64,000 nucleotides of DNA from Rubrivivax sp. GTDB taxonomy: Bacteria > Pseudomonadota > Gammaproteobacteria > Burkholderiales > Burkholderiaceae_C. The notes under the pieces were generated by a model. That model saw only the letters and a list, made by a program, of their open reading frames with translations. It searched no databases and had not been told where the DNA came from. The number at the start of each line of letters is the position of its first letter. Position 1 is the first letter of the stretch. Position numbers and translations under genes: made by a program. The stretch lies in NCBI GenBank assembly GCA_030680415.1, contig JAUXVE010000010.1:1-64000 (forward strand). Direction: 5' to 3'. This document shows positions 8,507 through 17,283 of the stretch, piece after piece.

Positions 8507-11240
8507 TCATACCAGCACCGCCTCGATCTGCTGCGCCATCGTCATGCCGCGCTCGTGCTTGTAGACCATGGCGAAGACCGCACGGCCGCCGCTGCGTTCG
8601 GCCCACACCGCGCCGACCTGGCTCTTCTCGATTTCCTTGGGTACGGCGCGCAGATGCTCGCCCTTGTACTCGGCCACGAACACGCGTCCGTCCGTCAGCT
8701 GGCAGACGAAATCGGGAAAGAAGCGGCCGAACGAGGTCGGCAGCCAGAACCCGGCCACCGGGTCCGAGTCGAGGTTCCGCACCCAGTGCAGCACCTTCGG
8801 CTGCTCGTCCAAGGCCATGGCGCAGCGCCATTCCTCGCTGCCGTCTTCAAGATCGGCCAGTACTGGGTAGTAGTGCTTGCTGAAGCGGAACTTGCCCTGG
8901 TAGCGCTTGTTGCCAGGCACCGGGTACACGGCCGGGTCGAACTTGAATTCGTGGCTGGGGCTCGCGGCGATCTCCCAGCCGCCGTCCAGCATCAACTGCC
9001 TGAACGCGGACTGGGCCGCCTTGTCGCGCAGCTCGGCGATGTGCGTCGCCAGGCGCTGCGCCAAGGGGTACTGGTGCCGCGCCAGTTGCTCCAGCGGAAT
9101 GTGTTTGTCATGGACCAGGTGGTGCACCGCGGCCAGCGCAAAGGCGCGTACAGGGGTCGGCAAGATGTCCACGGCCACGTTGCGTGAGGGGTGCTGCAGC
9201 TCTGCCGCCAGCCAGCGCGCCAGGTCGTCGGCAGTGACGGTGCCGGCCACGTGGTCCAGCGGCAGCTGTGCGGCATCGCCCCGGCCGACGCGCAGTTTGT
9301 GCCCGTCGAGATACACCTCCCACAGCGTGCCCTGCTCGGCCATCGTGAAGCCTTCCAGCGCCACCGGCTGGGCCAGCAGGTTCAAGTCCACCGTCTCCAG
9401 CACCGCCTCCCGCTCCAGCAGCACCAGATCGCCCTGGCCGCCCTGGCCGGCACGATAACAGAGCCGGGGCACCGGAACGAAAGTCGCGCCGCGGTGCGCC
9501 GGAGCTTGCGCGCCGGCCACCAGCGCGTTGTGGCGCTCGATCTGCTGCGCCACCTGCTCGCGTTGCTTGCCCTTCTGTGCGGCCACCAGGGCCTCGCCCA
9601 AGGCGGCCGGCACCGCGCCGCGCAACTGAATGCGCTGGCGGCTGCCGTCGCTGCTGATGGTCGCCACGCCTTGCGTCACGGCGTCTTGCACGGCCTGAGG
9701 CAGAACCTTGTCCGCCGGCAGGTCCACGGCCAGCGAGGGCAGGTCGGGCGGGGTTCTGGCGAACAGGGGCCCGTCATCGCGGAATTCCAGCGGCAACTGC
9801 GGCGCGATCATCGACGCCATGTCCAGCGGGTCGAAGCCCATGCCGTCGATCAGGCGGTCGGCCAGCGCGTTGGCGGCCATGCCGGTTTCGGCCTCGGTCA
9901 CGTGCGCATAGGCCTTGTTCAGCGCCGGCTGCGTGCGCCGCGTGGCGTAGGGCATGCGCAGCACGCGGCCCAGCAACTGCTCCACCGCGGTGGCCGAACG
10001 GATGCTCTGCACCGAACACAGGATGTAGGCAAACGGGCAGTCCCAGCCCTCGCGCAAGGCCTGCACGGTGATGATGTAGCGCACCGGGCAGGCGCGGCTG
10101 GCCAGGTCCAGCCCTTCCAGCCCGCGCTCGCTGCCCGTGGCCACCTTCACCTGGTCGGCCGGGATGTGCAGCTCGTCCACCAGGTGCGTGCGCAGGACGT
10201 CCACGTTCACGGGTTCGGTGCTGTTCTGCGCCTGCAGCAGCACGATGGGGCGGATATGGGCGCCCTTGTTGGGCCCGTCCCCCGCCTCCTCCTGCTGGGC
10301 CAACGCCTCCAGCAGGCGCTGGTTCTGCACCGCGTCGAATACCGCCGCTTGCCAGCCGCGCGTGTGCTCGATCAGCGTGATCGGCATCTTGATCATGTGC
10401 TCGGCCTGCAACTGCTGCGCCGAGACATGGAACAGCACGTTGGTGCACTTCGGGATCGGTGTGGCAGTCAGCTCCAGGATCAGCGCCGGGTTCAACCGTT
10501 TCAGCGCCTCGAAGCTGCGCTCGGTCTTGGTGTTGTGCGCCTCGTCGACGATGACGTAGGGTTGCCGCAACGCCAGCCAGTTGGCCAGGCTCCAGCGCGG
10601 CTGGCCGACGAAGCGCACCAGCATCTCGCGGCCGGCCTTGGCCGAGTGCGCGTCGTCGACGCTTACCAGGGCGTCGGGCAGGTCGCGCAGCGCGCATTCA
10701 GCGCCGCCGCAGGCAGGCCGCGGAAATGCGGCTCGAAGGCCCCCGAGAAGGCATAGACATTGCGCTGGTCGGCGTCTTCGACGCGAAAGCTCTGGATCGT
10801 GGCCACCACCACCACGGCGTGGGCGTCGAAGTCCTGCGGCGTCAGTGTCGCCACGGACTCCAGGTCGCACACCCGAACGCCGTCACCGCAGGCCTGGGCC
10901 AGCGCTTCGCGGAACGGGTGCCCGGGCGTCGACAGCGCCGCCAGCGTCTGTGTGCGGATGGTGTCGCTGGGCACCAGCCACAGCGCCAGCGGCTGCGCGC
11001 TGGCCACCGGCCATGCACGCGCCATGCGCCGACGGCATGCGCGGCCAGCAGCGTCTTGCCGCCGCCGGTGGGGATGCGCAGGCACACGCAAGGTGTGTCG
11101 CCGAAGGGCTCGGGGTTGTAGCCGTAGCCGGTTTCGCTTTCGAAGGCCGAACGTGCGCCGTGCAGAGGGGCCACCCGCAGGTACTTCTCCAATGCCAGCA
11201 GGGCCTGGTCCTGGTAGCGCCTGAGGGCGAAGGTGGCCAC
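8507..11240 (-). pseudogene. res: Type III restriction endonuclease subunit (Res), two frameshifts
   Basis: ATP-dependent DNA translocase and nuclease subunit of a type III restriction system. It begins with GTG at 11240 (ATFALRRYQDQALLALEKYL), has the P-loop PTGGGKTLLAAHAV, then loses frame at about 11025-11032. The next segment, ALWLVPSDTIRTQTLAAL ... TIQSFRVEDADQRNVYAFSG, runs to about 10690-10705, where frame is lost again. The remaining two thirds is continuous: VIVDEAHNTKTERSFEAL (DEAH box), ILELTATPIPKCT, LREGWDCPFAYILCSVQSI, EQLLGRVLRMPYA. Total span is about 911 codons, close to full length, so only small indels are involved. It starts 3 bases after the toxin gene, in the same operon. 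Functional enzyme is unlikely unless the frameshifts are sequence errors. Confidence 0.85.
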
Positions 11241-11243
11241 GCG

Positions 11244-11534
11244 CTAGACCCGTCCGCGCCAGTAGCCGGGGCGCTGGCGCTGGTGCGTCACGGCCAGGAT
11301 GCGGATGAGGTCTGCCTCGACGCGGTAGATCACCGCATACGGAAACCGATTCAACAAGCGCCTTCGCGCGCGCCGCCCGATCGGCGCCCAGGCCAGCGGC
11401 TGCTCGACGATCCACTCGATCGACCGCTGCAACTCGCTGGCAAAGGCATCGCCCAACTCGCCGTTGATGGTCGCGTAGTAGCGGCGCGCGGAGTCGGCCT
11501 CGTCCAGCGCCGGCTCGACGATCTCCAGCCGCAT
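11244..11534 (-). CDS. RelE/ParE-family toxin
   Basis: A 96-residue toxin of the ParE/RelE fold, expected to act on gyrase (ParE) or the ribosome (RelE). Family features are EPALDEADSARRYYATIN near the N-terminus, a basic RRARRRLLNRFPYAVIYRVE strand region and the final ILAVTHQRQRPGYWRGRV, the usual C-terminal strand with W-R. The start ATG overlaps the antitoxin stop by one base (TGATG), giving translational coupling. The pair sits between mod and res in one operon. The frame is intact, unlike both flanking restriction genes. Confidence 0.85.
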   Translation of the reverse strand: MRLEIVEPALDEADSARRYYATINGELGDAFASELQRSIEWIVEQPLAWAPIGRRARRRLLNRFPYAVIYRVEADLIRILAVTHQRQRPGYWRGRV

Positions 11535-11779
11535 CAAAGGCCCAGACGCGTTTTCGCCTCGGCCCAGGGGATCGAGCGCATCTCGCCGCGGTCGACGGCA
11601 TCCAGCCGCCGTTCCGCTTCCTCGATCCACGCAGCCTCGATTTCAGCGTCCATCGCCTGGGGCAGCGTCTGCCGCAAGCGATCGACCAGCAGTTCGCGCT
11701 CGGCCAGTGGCATGCGTTCGGCTTGTGCGACGAGTTCATCGACCGTGGGAACAAGGACGTCGGCTGCAGTGCTGGCCAT
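11534..11779 (-). CDS. Antitoxin (addiction module component, TIGR02574 type)
   Basis: An 81-residue acidic protein that should bind and neutralise the toxin encoded immediately after it. LPLAERELLVDRL-like sequence (MPLAERELLVDRLRQTLP) and the closing WAEAKTRLGL are typical of the addiction-module component family that pairs with ParE/RelE toxins. The gene begins 38 bases after the end of the mod remnant and ends in a TGATG overlap with the toxin. The frame is intact. Whether it has its own promoter in the 38-base gap cannot be told. Confidence 0.8.
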   Translation of the reverse strand: MASTAADVLVPTVDELVAQAERMPLAERELLVDRLRQTLPQAMDAEIEAAWIEEAERRLDAVDRGEMRSIPWAEAKTRLGL

Positions 11780-11817
11780 GGTGCTGCTTCCAGGGAGAGT
11801 TCAGTGCAACTGCAAGC

Positions 11818-12970
11818 TTACCGCGGCACCGCGTGCGGCAATTGCTTGAACGAGATGCCCTCGGCGGCAAGCCGCGCCTGCCCCAGCCGGCACGCTTCAC
11901 CGTAGACGACCTTGGGGCCGCCGTGCCGGCAGCTGCTGCGCAGTGCGGGCAGCACCTCGGTGGTCAGCAGGTTGCCGCTGCTCGGCCGGCGGTCGCCCAG
12001 GATGCCGTTGAAGAGCAAGACGTAGGCGGTGCCGTCGTGCGTGCCGAGCAGTGGCGTGTCGGGTGTCAGCGCCGGCAGCGCGGTGCCGGTTTCGCGCATC
12101 CAGATGAAGGCGGCCAGATCGGCGAAGCGCACGTCGGCGTGGATCTCGCCGTTGGCGTCGAACAGCGGCGCGCCGAGTTGCATGAAACGGAACCCGCCAC
12201 CGCCTTGCCAGTTGACGGCAGCGCTGATGCCGCCGGGTTCACCGGCCAGCACTTTCTGCAGTTCGCTCTTTGCTTGGCCAGTGGTACCCACTTCGGTGTG
12301 CGGCCATAGCGTCGACGGCACGAGCCCAGCCTGAACTTCAGAGAGAAACTTCTTTACTCGCGGCGCATTGCTTCCCTCTGCGCCGAACCAGATCCGGTTG
12401 TCAGCGACCATCTCGCCGAATCGCGGCTCGGTGTAGAGCCAGCAGCGGCCTGGAGGCGGATCGACGCGCCTGCCGGACGGCGTTGTGACGGTGAAGAACT
12501 GCGAAGCGCGCCTTTCGATTCTCGCGAGTGTGAGTTTTCTGCCAGAAGACGTCCGCAAGGAAATTGCCCCGCCCAAACACCTCGTCCATCAGGACCTTGA
12601 GGTAGTGCCCCTCGTTGTCGTCGATGGTCACCCAGATCGACCCGTCCTCGGCCAACAACTCGCGCAGCAACTGCAGCCGTGGCAGCATCATGCTCAACCA
12701 CTGGCTGTGTTCCAGGTTGTCGTCGTAGTGCTCGAAGGCGCTCTTGGTGTTGTACGGCGGGTCGATGAAGATGCACTTCACGCGTCCGCGGGAGAAGGGC
12801 AGCAGCGCCTTCAAAGCTTCCAGGTTGTCGCCCTGGATCAGCAGGTTGCCGCTGCCGGCTGCGGCGGCGCCGAATTCGTGGCCGGCGGCGTGCGGGCGCA
12901 GCACGCGCGTGGGCACACGCTCGGCCACGCGGAAGGCGTCGTCGCGGTTCAGCCAGTCGAGGGTGGGCAT
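11818..12970 (-). pseudogene. mod: Type III Mod DNA methyltransferase with internal deletions
   Basis: Adenine methyltransferase and specificity subunit of a type III system, now broken. The first part (from ATG 12970) is normal: NLLIQGDNLEALKALLPF, then FIDPPYNTKSAF (catalytic DPPY), WVTIDDNEGHYLKVLMDEVF and VFWQKTHTREN. After about 12510 the frame changes, and the protein resumes at SQFFTVTTPSGRRVDPPPGR, so the stretch normally lying between (part of the recognition region) is gone. Later, KSELQKVL joins directly to AGEPGGISAAVNWQGGGGF. The segment normally between these carries the FxGSGT cofactor-binding motif, and it is absent. About 380 codons remain of an expected 550-650. It cannot bind S-adenosylmethionine in the usual way, so it is very probably dead. 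Confidence 0.85.
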
Positions 12971-12973
12971 GGG

Positions 12974-14197
12974 TCAGCGTCTTCTTGTCGCGCGGCGCCG
13001 CTCGGGCGTGGGCGGCTCGGGGTCCAGTTCGGCATTCAGCAGCGCCACATAGTCGCGGTAGGCGAAGACTCGGCCGCGCTGGCGCTCGGTGAGCTCCTCC
13101 ACCAGGCCCAGCCGCTGCAGGTGCGCCAGCGTCTTGTTCACGGTGGCCGGCGTCAGCCTCGTCGCGGCGCCGAGCGCGGCCGCCGTGGCCACGGGTTGGC
13201 GCTGCAGCGCGTCGTGCAGGGTCCAGGCCGAAGGCGCGGCGCGGCCCAGCGCGGCCAGCCGCTCGCGGTCGGTGGCCACCAGCGCCAGCAGCGCCTGCGC
13301 GGTCATCACCGCCTGGGTGGCGCTCACCTGCACGGCCTCGGCGAAGAAGTCGAGCCAGCGCTCCCAGTCGCCATGCGTGCGCACCTCGTTCAGCAGCTCG
13401 TAGTACAGCGGCCGGTGGGCCTTGAAGAACAGGCTCGGGTAGAGCAGCGGCTCGTGCAGCAGCCCGTCGGCCACCAACTGCAGCACGATCAGCAGCCGGC
13501 CGATGCGGCCGTTGCCGTCCAGAAAGGGGTGGATGGTCTCGAACTGCACGTGGGCCAACGCAGCCCGCAGCAGCGGCGACGTCGGCTCCGGGTCGTCGTG
13601 CAGGAAGCGCTCGAAGGCATCGAGGCAGTCGCCCAGCCGGCCGGCCGGCGGCGGCACGAAGACCGCGTTGCCGGGACGGGTGCCGCCCAGCCACACCTGC
13701 GAGCGGCGGAACTCGCCGGGCGTCTTGCCGCGGCCGCGCGGGTGGTCGAGCAGCACGCCGTGCATGTCGCGCAGCAGGCGCAGGCTCAAGGGGAAGCCGC
13801 CGCGCAGGCGCTCGATGCCAAATGCCATGGCGGCGACACAGCGGCTGACCTCGCGGGCATCGTCCAGCGGCACGCCGGACTGTTCATCGATCTCGAACAG
13901 CAGCAGGTCGGCCAGCGACGATTGCGTGCCCTCGATCTGCGACGACAGCACCGCCTCCTTGCGCACGAAGCTGTAGAGCACCAGCTGCGCATTGGGCAAC
14001 ATCGAAGAGACGGCGTCGAGCCGGCCGAGCGCCACCAGCGCGTCGTCGAAGCGCCGCCGCAGGCCCGGCGTCCACTGGATCGGCGGCGTCGGCGGCAACG
14101 GCGCCGGAACGAAGGCGCGGAAAGGCTCGCCTTGCGTGCTGACGCTGACGGTACGGCCGGGCGGCGCGCGGTGCATGGGTTCAGGAGCCTCAAACAA
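12974..14197 (-). CDS. fic: Fic family AMP-transferase-like protein with winged-helix C-terminus
   Basis: A 407-residue protein that would transfer AMP (or a related group) to a protein target. The Fic motif HPFLDGNGRIGRLL is complete. An N-terminal SSQIEG (about residues 84-90) fits the inhibitory S/T-x-x-x-E-G helix of class II Fic proteins, which blocks ATP until relieved. The flap GEFRRSQVWLGG is present. The C-terminus (TLHDALQRQP ... TRLTPATVNKTLAHLQRLG) is a winged helix, so the protein may also bind DNA. It is the first gene of the operon, ending 3 bases before mod. A strong palindrome lies just upstream of its start and could be its own operator. Intact, in contrast to mod and res. 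Confidence 0.9.
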   Translation of the reverse strand: MFEAPEPMHRAPPGRTVSVSTQGEPFRAFVPAPLPPTPPIQWTPGLRRRFDDALVALGRLDAVSSMLPNAQLVLYSFVRKEAVLSSQIEGTQSSLADLLLFEIDEQSGVPLDDAREVSRCVAAMAFGIERLRGGFPLSLRLLRDMHGVLLDHPRGRGKTPGEFRRSQVWLGGTRPGNAVFVPPPAGRLGDCLDAFERFLHDDPEPTSPLLRAALAHVQFETIHPFLDGNGRIGRLLIVLQLVADGLLHEPLLYPSLFFKAHRPLYYELLNEVRTHGDWERWLDFFAEAVQVSATQAVMTAQALLALVATDRERLAALGRAAPSAWTLHDALQRQPVATAAALGAATRLTPATVNKTLAHLQRLGLVEELTERQRGRVFAYRDYVALLNAELDPEPPTPERRRATRRR

Positions 14198-14209
14198 GCC
14201 GGAGCGCTA

Positions 14210-14235
14210 TTTTACGTTCGAATGTCAACGTAAAA
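14210..14235. promoter_or_regulatory. Palindrome TTTTACGTT-N8-AACGTAAAA before fic
   Basis: Perfect 9-bp inverted repeat with an 8-base spacer, 12 bases upstream of the fic start on the minus strand. It is AT-rich in a 70% GC region and has helical-turn spacing (17 bp centre to centre), as for a dimeric winged-helix or HTH protein. The likely reader is the Fic protein's own C-terminal winged helix. Confidence 0.6.
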
Positions 14236-14239
14236 CAAA

Positions 14240-14261
14240 AGGGCCGGCAGCGCCGGCCCTT
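14240..14261 (-). terminator. Rho-independent terminator of the pnt operon
   Basis: AGGGCCGGC, loop of 3, GCCGGCCCT: a nine-pair GC stem read on the minus strand 20 bases after the pntB stop and followed by TTTTGTTTT. It separates the pnt operon from the fic-mod-res operon. Confidence 0.8.
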
Positions 14262-14280
14262 GCTGCGTGAGCGGCGCGCG

Positions 14281-15717
14281 TCACTCGATGGCCTTCACCA
14301 TCTCCTCGACCACCTTCTTCGCGTCGCCGAAGACCATCATCGTCTTGTCCATGTAGAAGAGTTCGTTGTCGAGCCCGGCGTAGCCGCTGGCCATTGAGCG
14401 CTTGTTGACGATCACGGTCTTGGCCTTGTAGGCCTCGAGGATGGGCATGCCGTAGATGGCGCTGCCCTTGGTGTGCGCAGCAGGGTTCACGACGTCGTTG
14501 GCGCCCAGGATGATGGCCACGTCGGCCTGGCCGAACTCGCCGTTGATGTCTTCCATCTCGAAGACCTGGTCGTAGGGCACCTCGGCCTCGGCCAGCAGCA
14601 CGTTCATGTGGCCGGGCATGCGGCCGGCCACCGGGTGGATGGCGTACTTGACCGTCACGCCCTTCTCGGTGAGCTTGGCCGCCAGTTCCTTCACCGCGTG
14701 CTGCGCGCGCGCCACCGCCAGGCCGTAGCCGGGAACGATGATCACGGTTTCGGCGTTGCCCAGCACGAAGGCGGCATCGTCGGCGCTGCCGCTCCTGACC
14801 GGACGTTGCGCACCCGCGCCGGCGGCCGGCCCGGCGACCTCGCCGCCGAAGCCGCCCAGGATGACGTTGAAGAACGAGCGGTTCATGGCCCTGCACATGA
14901 TGTAGCTCAGGATCGCGCCCGAGCTGCCCACCAGCGAGCCGGCGATGATCAGCATGCTGTTGTTGAGGCTGAAGCCGATGCCCGCCGCGGCCCAGCCCGA
15001 GTAGCTGTTGAGCATGCTCACCACCACCGGCATGTCGGCGCCGCCGATCGGGATGATGATCAGCACGCCGATCACGAAACTCAGGGCCAGCATGGCGAAA
15101 AACGCCGGCCAGTTCTCGGTGAAGGCGAAGACCAGGCCCAGCGCGACGGTGGCGATGCCGAGCACCAGGTTCAACATGTGCTGGCCGCCGAAGGTGACCG
15201 GCGCGCCCTGGAAGAGGCGGAACTTGTAGGTGCCCGAGAGCTTGCCCCAGGCGATGACCGAGCCGCTGAAGGTGATGGCACCGATGGCCGCGCCCAGGAA
15301 CAGCTCGAAGCGGTTGCCCGTGGGGATCGGCTCGCCCCTGGCGACGATGCCGAAGGCCCAGGGTTCGGCCACCGCGGCCACGGCAATGAACACCGCCGCC
15401 AGGCCGATCATGCTGTGGAAGAAGGCCACCAGTTCGGGCATCTTGGTCATCTCGACCGTCTTGGCCCGCCAGGCGCCGTAAATGGCGCCTGGCAGCAGCC
15501 CGACCAGCACCCAGACCATGCCCTGGGCCCGTGCCTGGCCCATGCTGCCGGCCAACTCCACGATCAGCGCCGCCGTGGTGAACATGGCGATGGCCATGCC
15601 GACCATGCCGAACAGGCTGCCGCGGATCGACGTCGTGGGGTGGCTCAGCCCCTTGAGCGCCTGGATGAAACAGACGCTGGCCACCAGGTACAGCAGCGTG
15701 ACGAGGCTCATGCTCAT
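14281..15717 (-). CDS. pntB: NAD(P) transhydrogenase subunit beta
   Basis: The 478-residue beta subunit of the proton-translocating transhydrogenase, which uses the proton gradient to drive hydride transfer from NADH to NADP+. The first two thirds are membrane helices (for example LVTLLYLVASVCFIQALKG and FVIGVLIIIPIGG). The C-terminal NADP-binding domain III shows VIIVPGYGLAVARAQ, HPVAGRMPGHMNVLLAEA and ANDVVNPAAHTKGSAIYGMP, all family hallmarks. ATG 15717 overlaps the stop of pntAb by four bases (ATGA). The last 113 bases are repeated at 8384-8496. Complete gene of usual length. Confidence 0.97.
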   Translation of the reverse strand: MSMSLVTLLYLVASVCFIQALKGLSHPTTSIRGSLFGMVGMAIAMFTTAALIVELAGSMGQARAQGMVWVLVGLLPGAIYGAWRAKTVEMTKMPELVAFFHSMIGLAAVFIAVAAVAEPWAFGIVARGEPIPTGNRFELFLGAAIGAITFSGSVIAWGKLSGTYKFRLFQGAPVTFGGQHMLNLVLGIATVALGLVFAFTENWPAFFAMLALSFVIGVLIIIPIGGADMPVVVSMLNSYSGWAAAGIGFSLNNSMLIIAGSLVGSSGAILSYIMCRAMNRSFFNVILGGFGGEVAGPAAGAGAQRPVRSGSADDAAFVLGNAETVIIVPGYGLAVARAQHAVKELAAKLTEKGVTVKYAIHPVAGRMPGHMNVLLAEAEVPYDQVFEMEDINGEFGQADVAIILGANDVVNPAAHTKGSAIYGMPILEAYKAKTVIVNKRSMASGYAGLDNELFYMDKTMMVFGDAKKVVEEMVKAIE

Positions 15718-16037
15718 TTCTTTTCCCCCGCCGCCGGAGCGCTCTTCGGCGCTTTCTTCTTGAACATCTCGAGCATGCGCCGCGTGACGAGGAAGCCGCC
15801 GAAGACGTTGACCGCCGCCAGCGCCATCGCCAGCACGCCCATGGTGCGGCCGAGGGTGGTCTCGGTCAGCGCCGCGGCCAGCATGGCGCCGACGATGACG
15901 ATGGCCGAGATCGCGTTGGTCACCGCCATCAGCGGCGTGTGCAGCGCGGGTGTCACCGTCCACACCACGTGGTAGCCCACGTAGATGGCGAGCACGAAGA
16001 TGATGAGGTTGGTGATGGTGGGGCTGACGATGTCCAT
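15714..16037 (-). CDS. pntAb: NAD(P) transhydrogenase subunit alpha 2 (membrane part)
   Basis: A 107-residue membrane subunit corresponding to the C-terminal part of E. coli PntA, encoded separately as in many betaproteobacteria. It has three to four hydrophobic helices (TNLIIFVLAIYVGYHVVW, then the conserved TPALHTPLMAVTNAISAIVI, then LAMALAAVNVFGGFLVTRRM). A short Lys-rich tail ends in GEKK. It starts 38 bases after pntA and overlaps pntB by four bases, so the three subunits are made from one message. Confidence 0.95.
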   Translation of the reverse strand: MDIVSPTITNLIIFVLAIYVGYHVVWTVTPALHTPLMAVTNAISAIVIVGAMLAAALTETTLGRTMGVLAMALAAVNVFGGFLVTRRMLEMFKKKAPKSAPAAGEKK

Positions 16038-16075
16038 GTTCTTGTTCCTTGATTGCGCTCGACTTCGCCGCGGAC

Positions 16076-17194
16076 TCAGGACTTGCGACGGACTTCGCCG
16101 TCGCGTGTCATCAGGCAGGCGACCACGATGTCGTCGTCCATCGGCACGTCGAAGCCACCTTCCTTGGTGACCACGAGCTTGAGGAAGTCGAGCACGTTGC
16201 GCGCATACAGCGACGAAGAGTCGGCCGCCACCAGCGCCGGGATGTTGGTCTCGCCGACGATCGTCACGCCGTGCTTGACGACGGTCCTGCCGGCCTCGGT
16301 GAGCGGGCAGTTGCCGCCGGCCGGTGCGGCCATGTCGACGATCACGCTGCCGGGCTTCATGGACCTGACCATGTCCTCGGTGATGAGCACCGGCGCCGCG
16401 CGGCCCGGGATCAGCGCCGTGCTGACGACGATGTCGGCCGCCGCGACCTTCTTCGCCACCTCGACCTTCTGGCGGTCCATCCAGCTCTGCGGCATCGGCC
16501 TGGCGTAGCCGCCCACGCCTTCGGCGGCTTCCTTTTCCTCGGCCGTCTCGTAGGGCACGTCGATGAACTTGGCGCCCAGGCTTTCGACCTGCTCCTTCAC
16601 CGACGGCCGCACGTCGCTGGCCTCGATGACGGCACCCAGCCGCTTGGCGGTGGCGATGGCCTGCAGCCCCGCCACGCCGACGCCCAGGATCACCACGCGC
16701 GCGGCCTTGATGGTGCCGGCGGCCGTCATCAGCATCGGGAACAGGCGCTGGTACTTGTCGGCGGCCATCATCACGGCCTTGTAGCCGGCGATGTTGGCCT
16801 GGCTCGACAGCACGTCCATGCTCTGCGCCCGCGTCGTGCGCGGCGCGGCCTCGAGCGCGAAGCTGGTGATGCCGGCGGCGGCCAGGCGTGCCAGGTTGTC
16901 CATGTCGAAGGGGTTGAGCATGCCGACCAGGTTGGTGCCTGGCTTCATCAGGCTCAGCTCGTCGGCGTCGGGGCTCCTCACCTTGAGCACCAGGTCGGCG
17001 GCGAAGGCGCCGGCGCGGTCGGTGATCTCGGCGCCGGCGGCGACATAGGCCTCGTCGGTGGCGCTGGCGGCCACGCCGGCACCCGACTGCACCTTGATCT
17101 GGTGACCCTGTGCCTTGAGCTTTTTGGCCGTCTCGGGCGTGACCGCGACACGAGTCTCCCCCGCCGCGGCTTCGAGCGGTACGCCTATGAGCAT
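16076..17194 (-). CDS. pntA: NAD(P) transhydrogenase subunit alpha 1 (NAD-binding)
   Basis: A 372-residue NAD(H)-binding domain I subunit, first gene of the operon. Related to alanine dehydrogenase: it opens MLIGVPLEAAAGETRVAVTP, carries the Rossmann glycine motif VVILGVGVAGLQAIATAKRLG at about residues 168-188 with the acidic residue in EASDVR, and has the mobile-loop region after ETAEEKEAAEGVGGYARPM. ALIPGRAAPVLI and PAGGNCPLTEAG are typical. Length is normal for the split alpha form. About 90 bases separate it from the divergent NUDIX gene. Confidence 0.96.
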   Translation of the reverse strand: MLIGVPLEAAAGETRVAVTPETAKKLKAQGHQIKVQSGAGVAASATDEAYVAAGAEITDRAGAFAADLVLKVRSPDADELSLMKPGTNLVGMLNPFDMDNLARLAAAGITSFALEAAPRTTRAQSMDVLSSQANIAGYKAVMMAADKYQRLFPMLMTAAGTIKAARVVILGVGVAGLQAIATAKRLGAVIEASDVRPSVKEQVESLGAKFIDVPYETAEEKEAAEGVGGYARPMPQSWMDRQKVEVAKKVAAADIVVSTALIPGRAAPVLITEDMVRSMKPGSVIVDMAAPAGGNCPLTEAGRTVVKHGVTIVGETNIPALVAADSSSLYARNVLDFLKLVVTKEGGFDVPMDDDIVVACLMTRDGEVRRKS

Positions 17195-17283
17195 GCAGGC
17201 CTCCTCGCGTTTTGTGTTGGATGGTGGTCGGCGAAGCTACCACAAACTTCCGGCCGCGCCGCTGATGCAAAGCAGGGTCTAGC

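Noticed and set aside
8384-14393. Classical integrative element with att sites
   Set aside because: No integrase, recombinase or transfer gene; the repeat is 113 bp with 9 mismatches and the target is a protein gene, not a tRNA.
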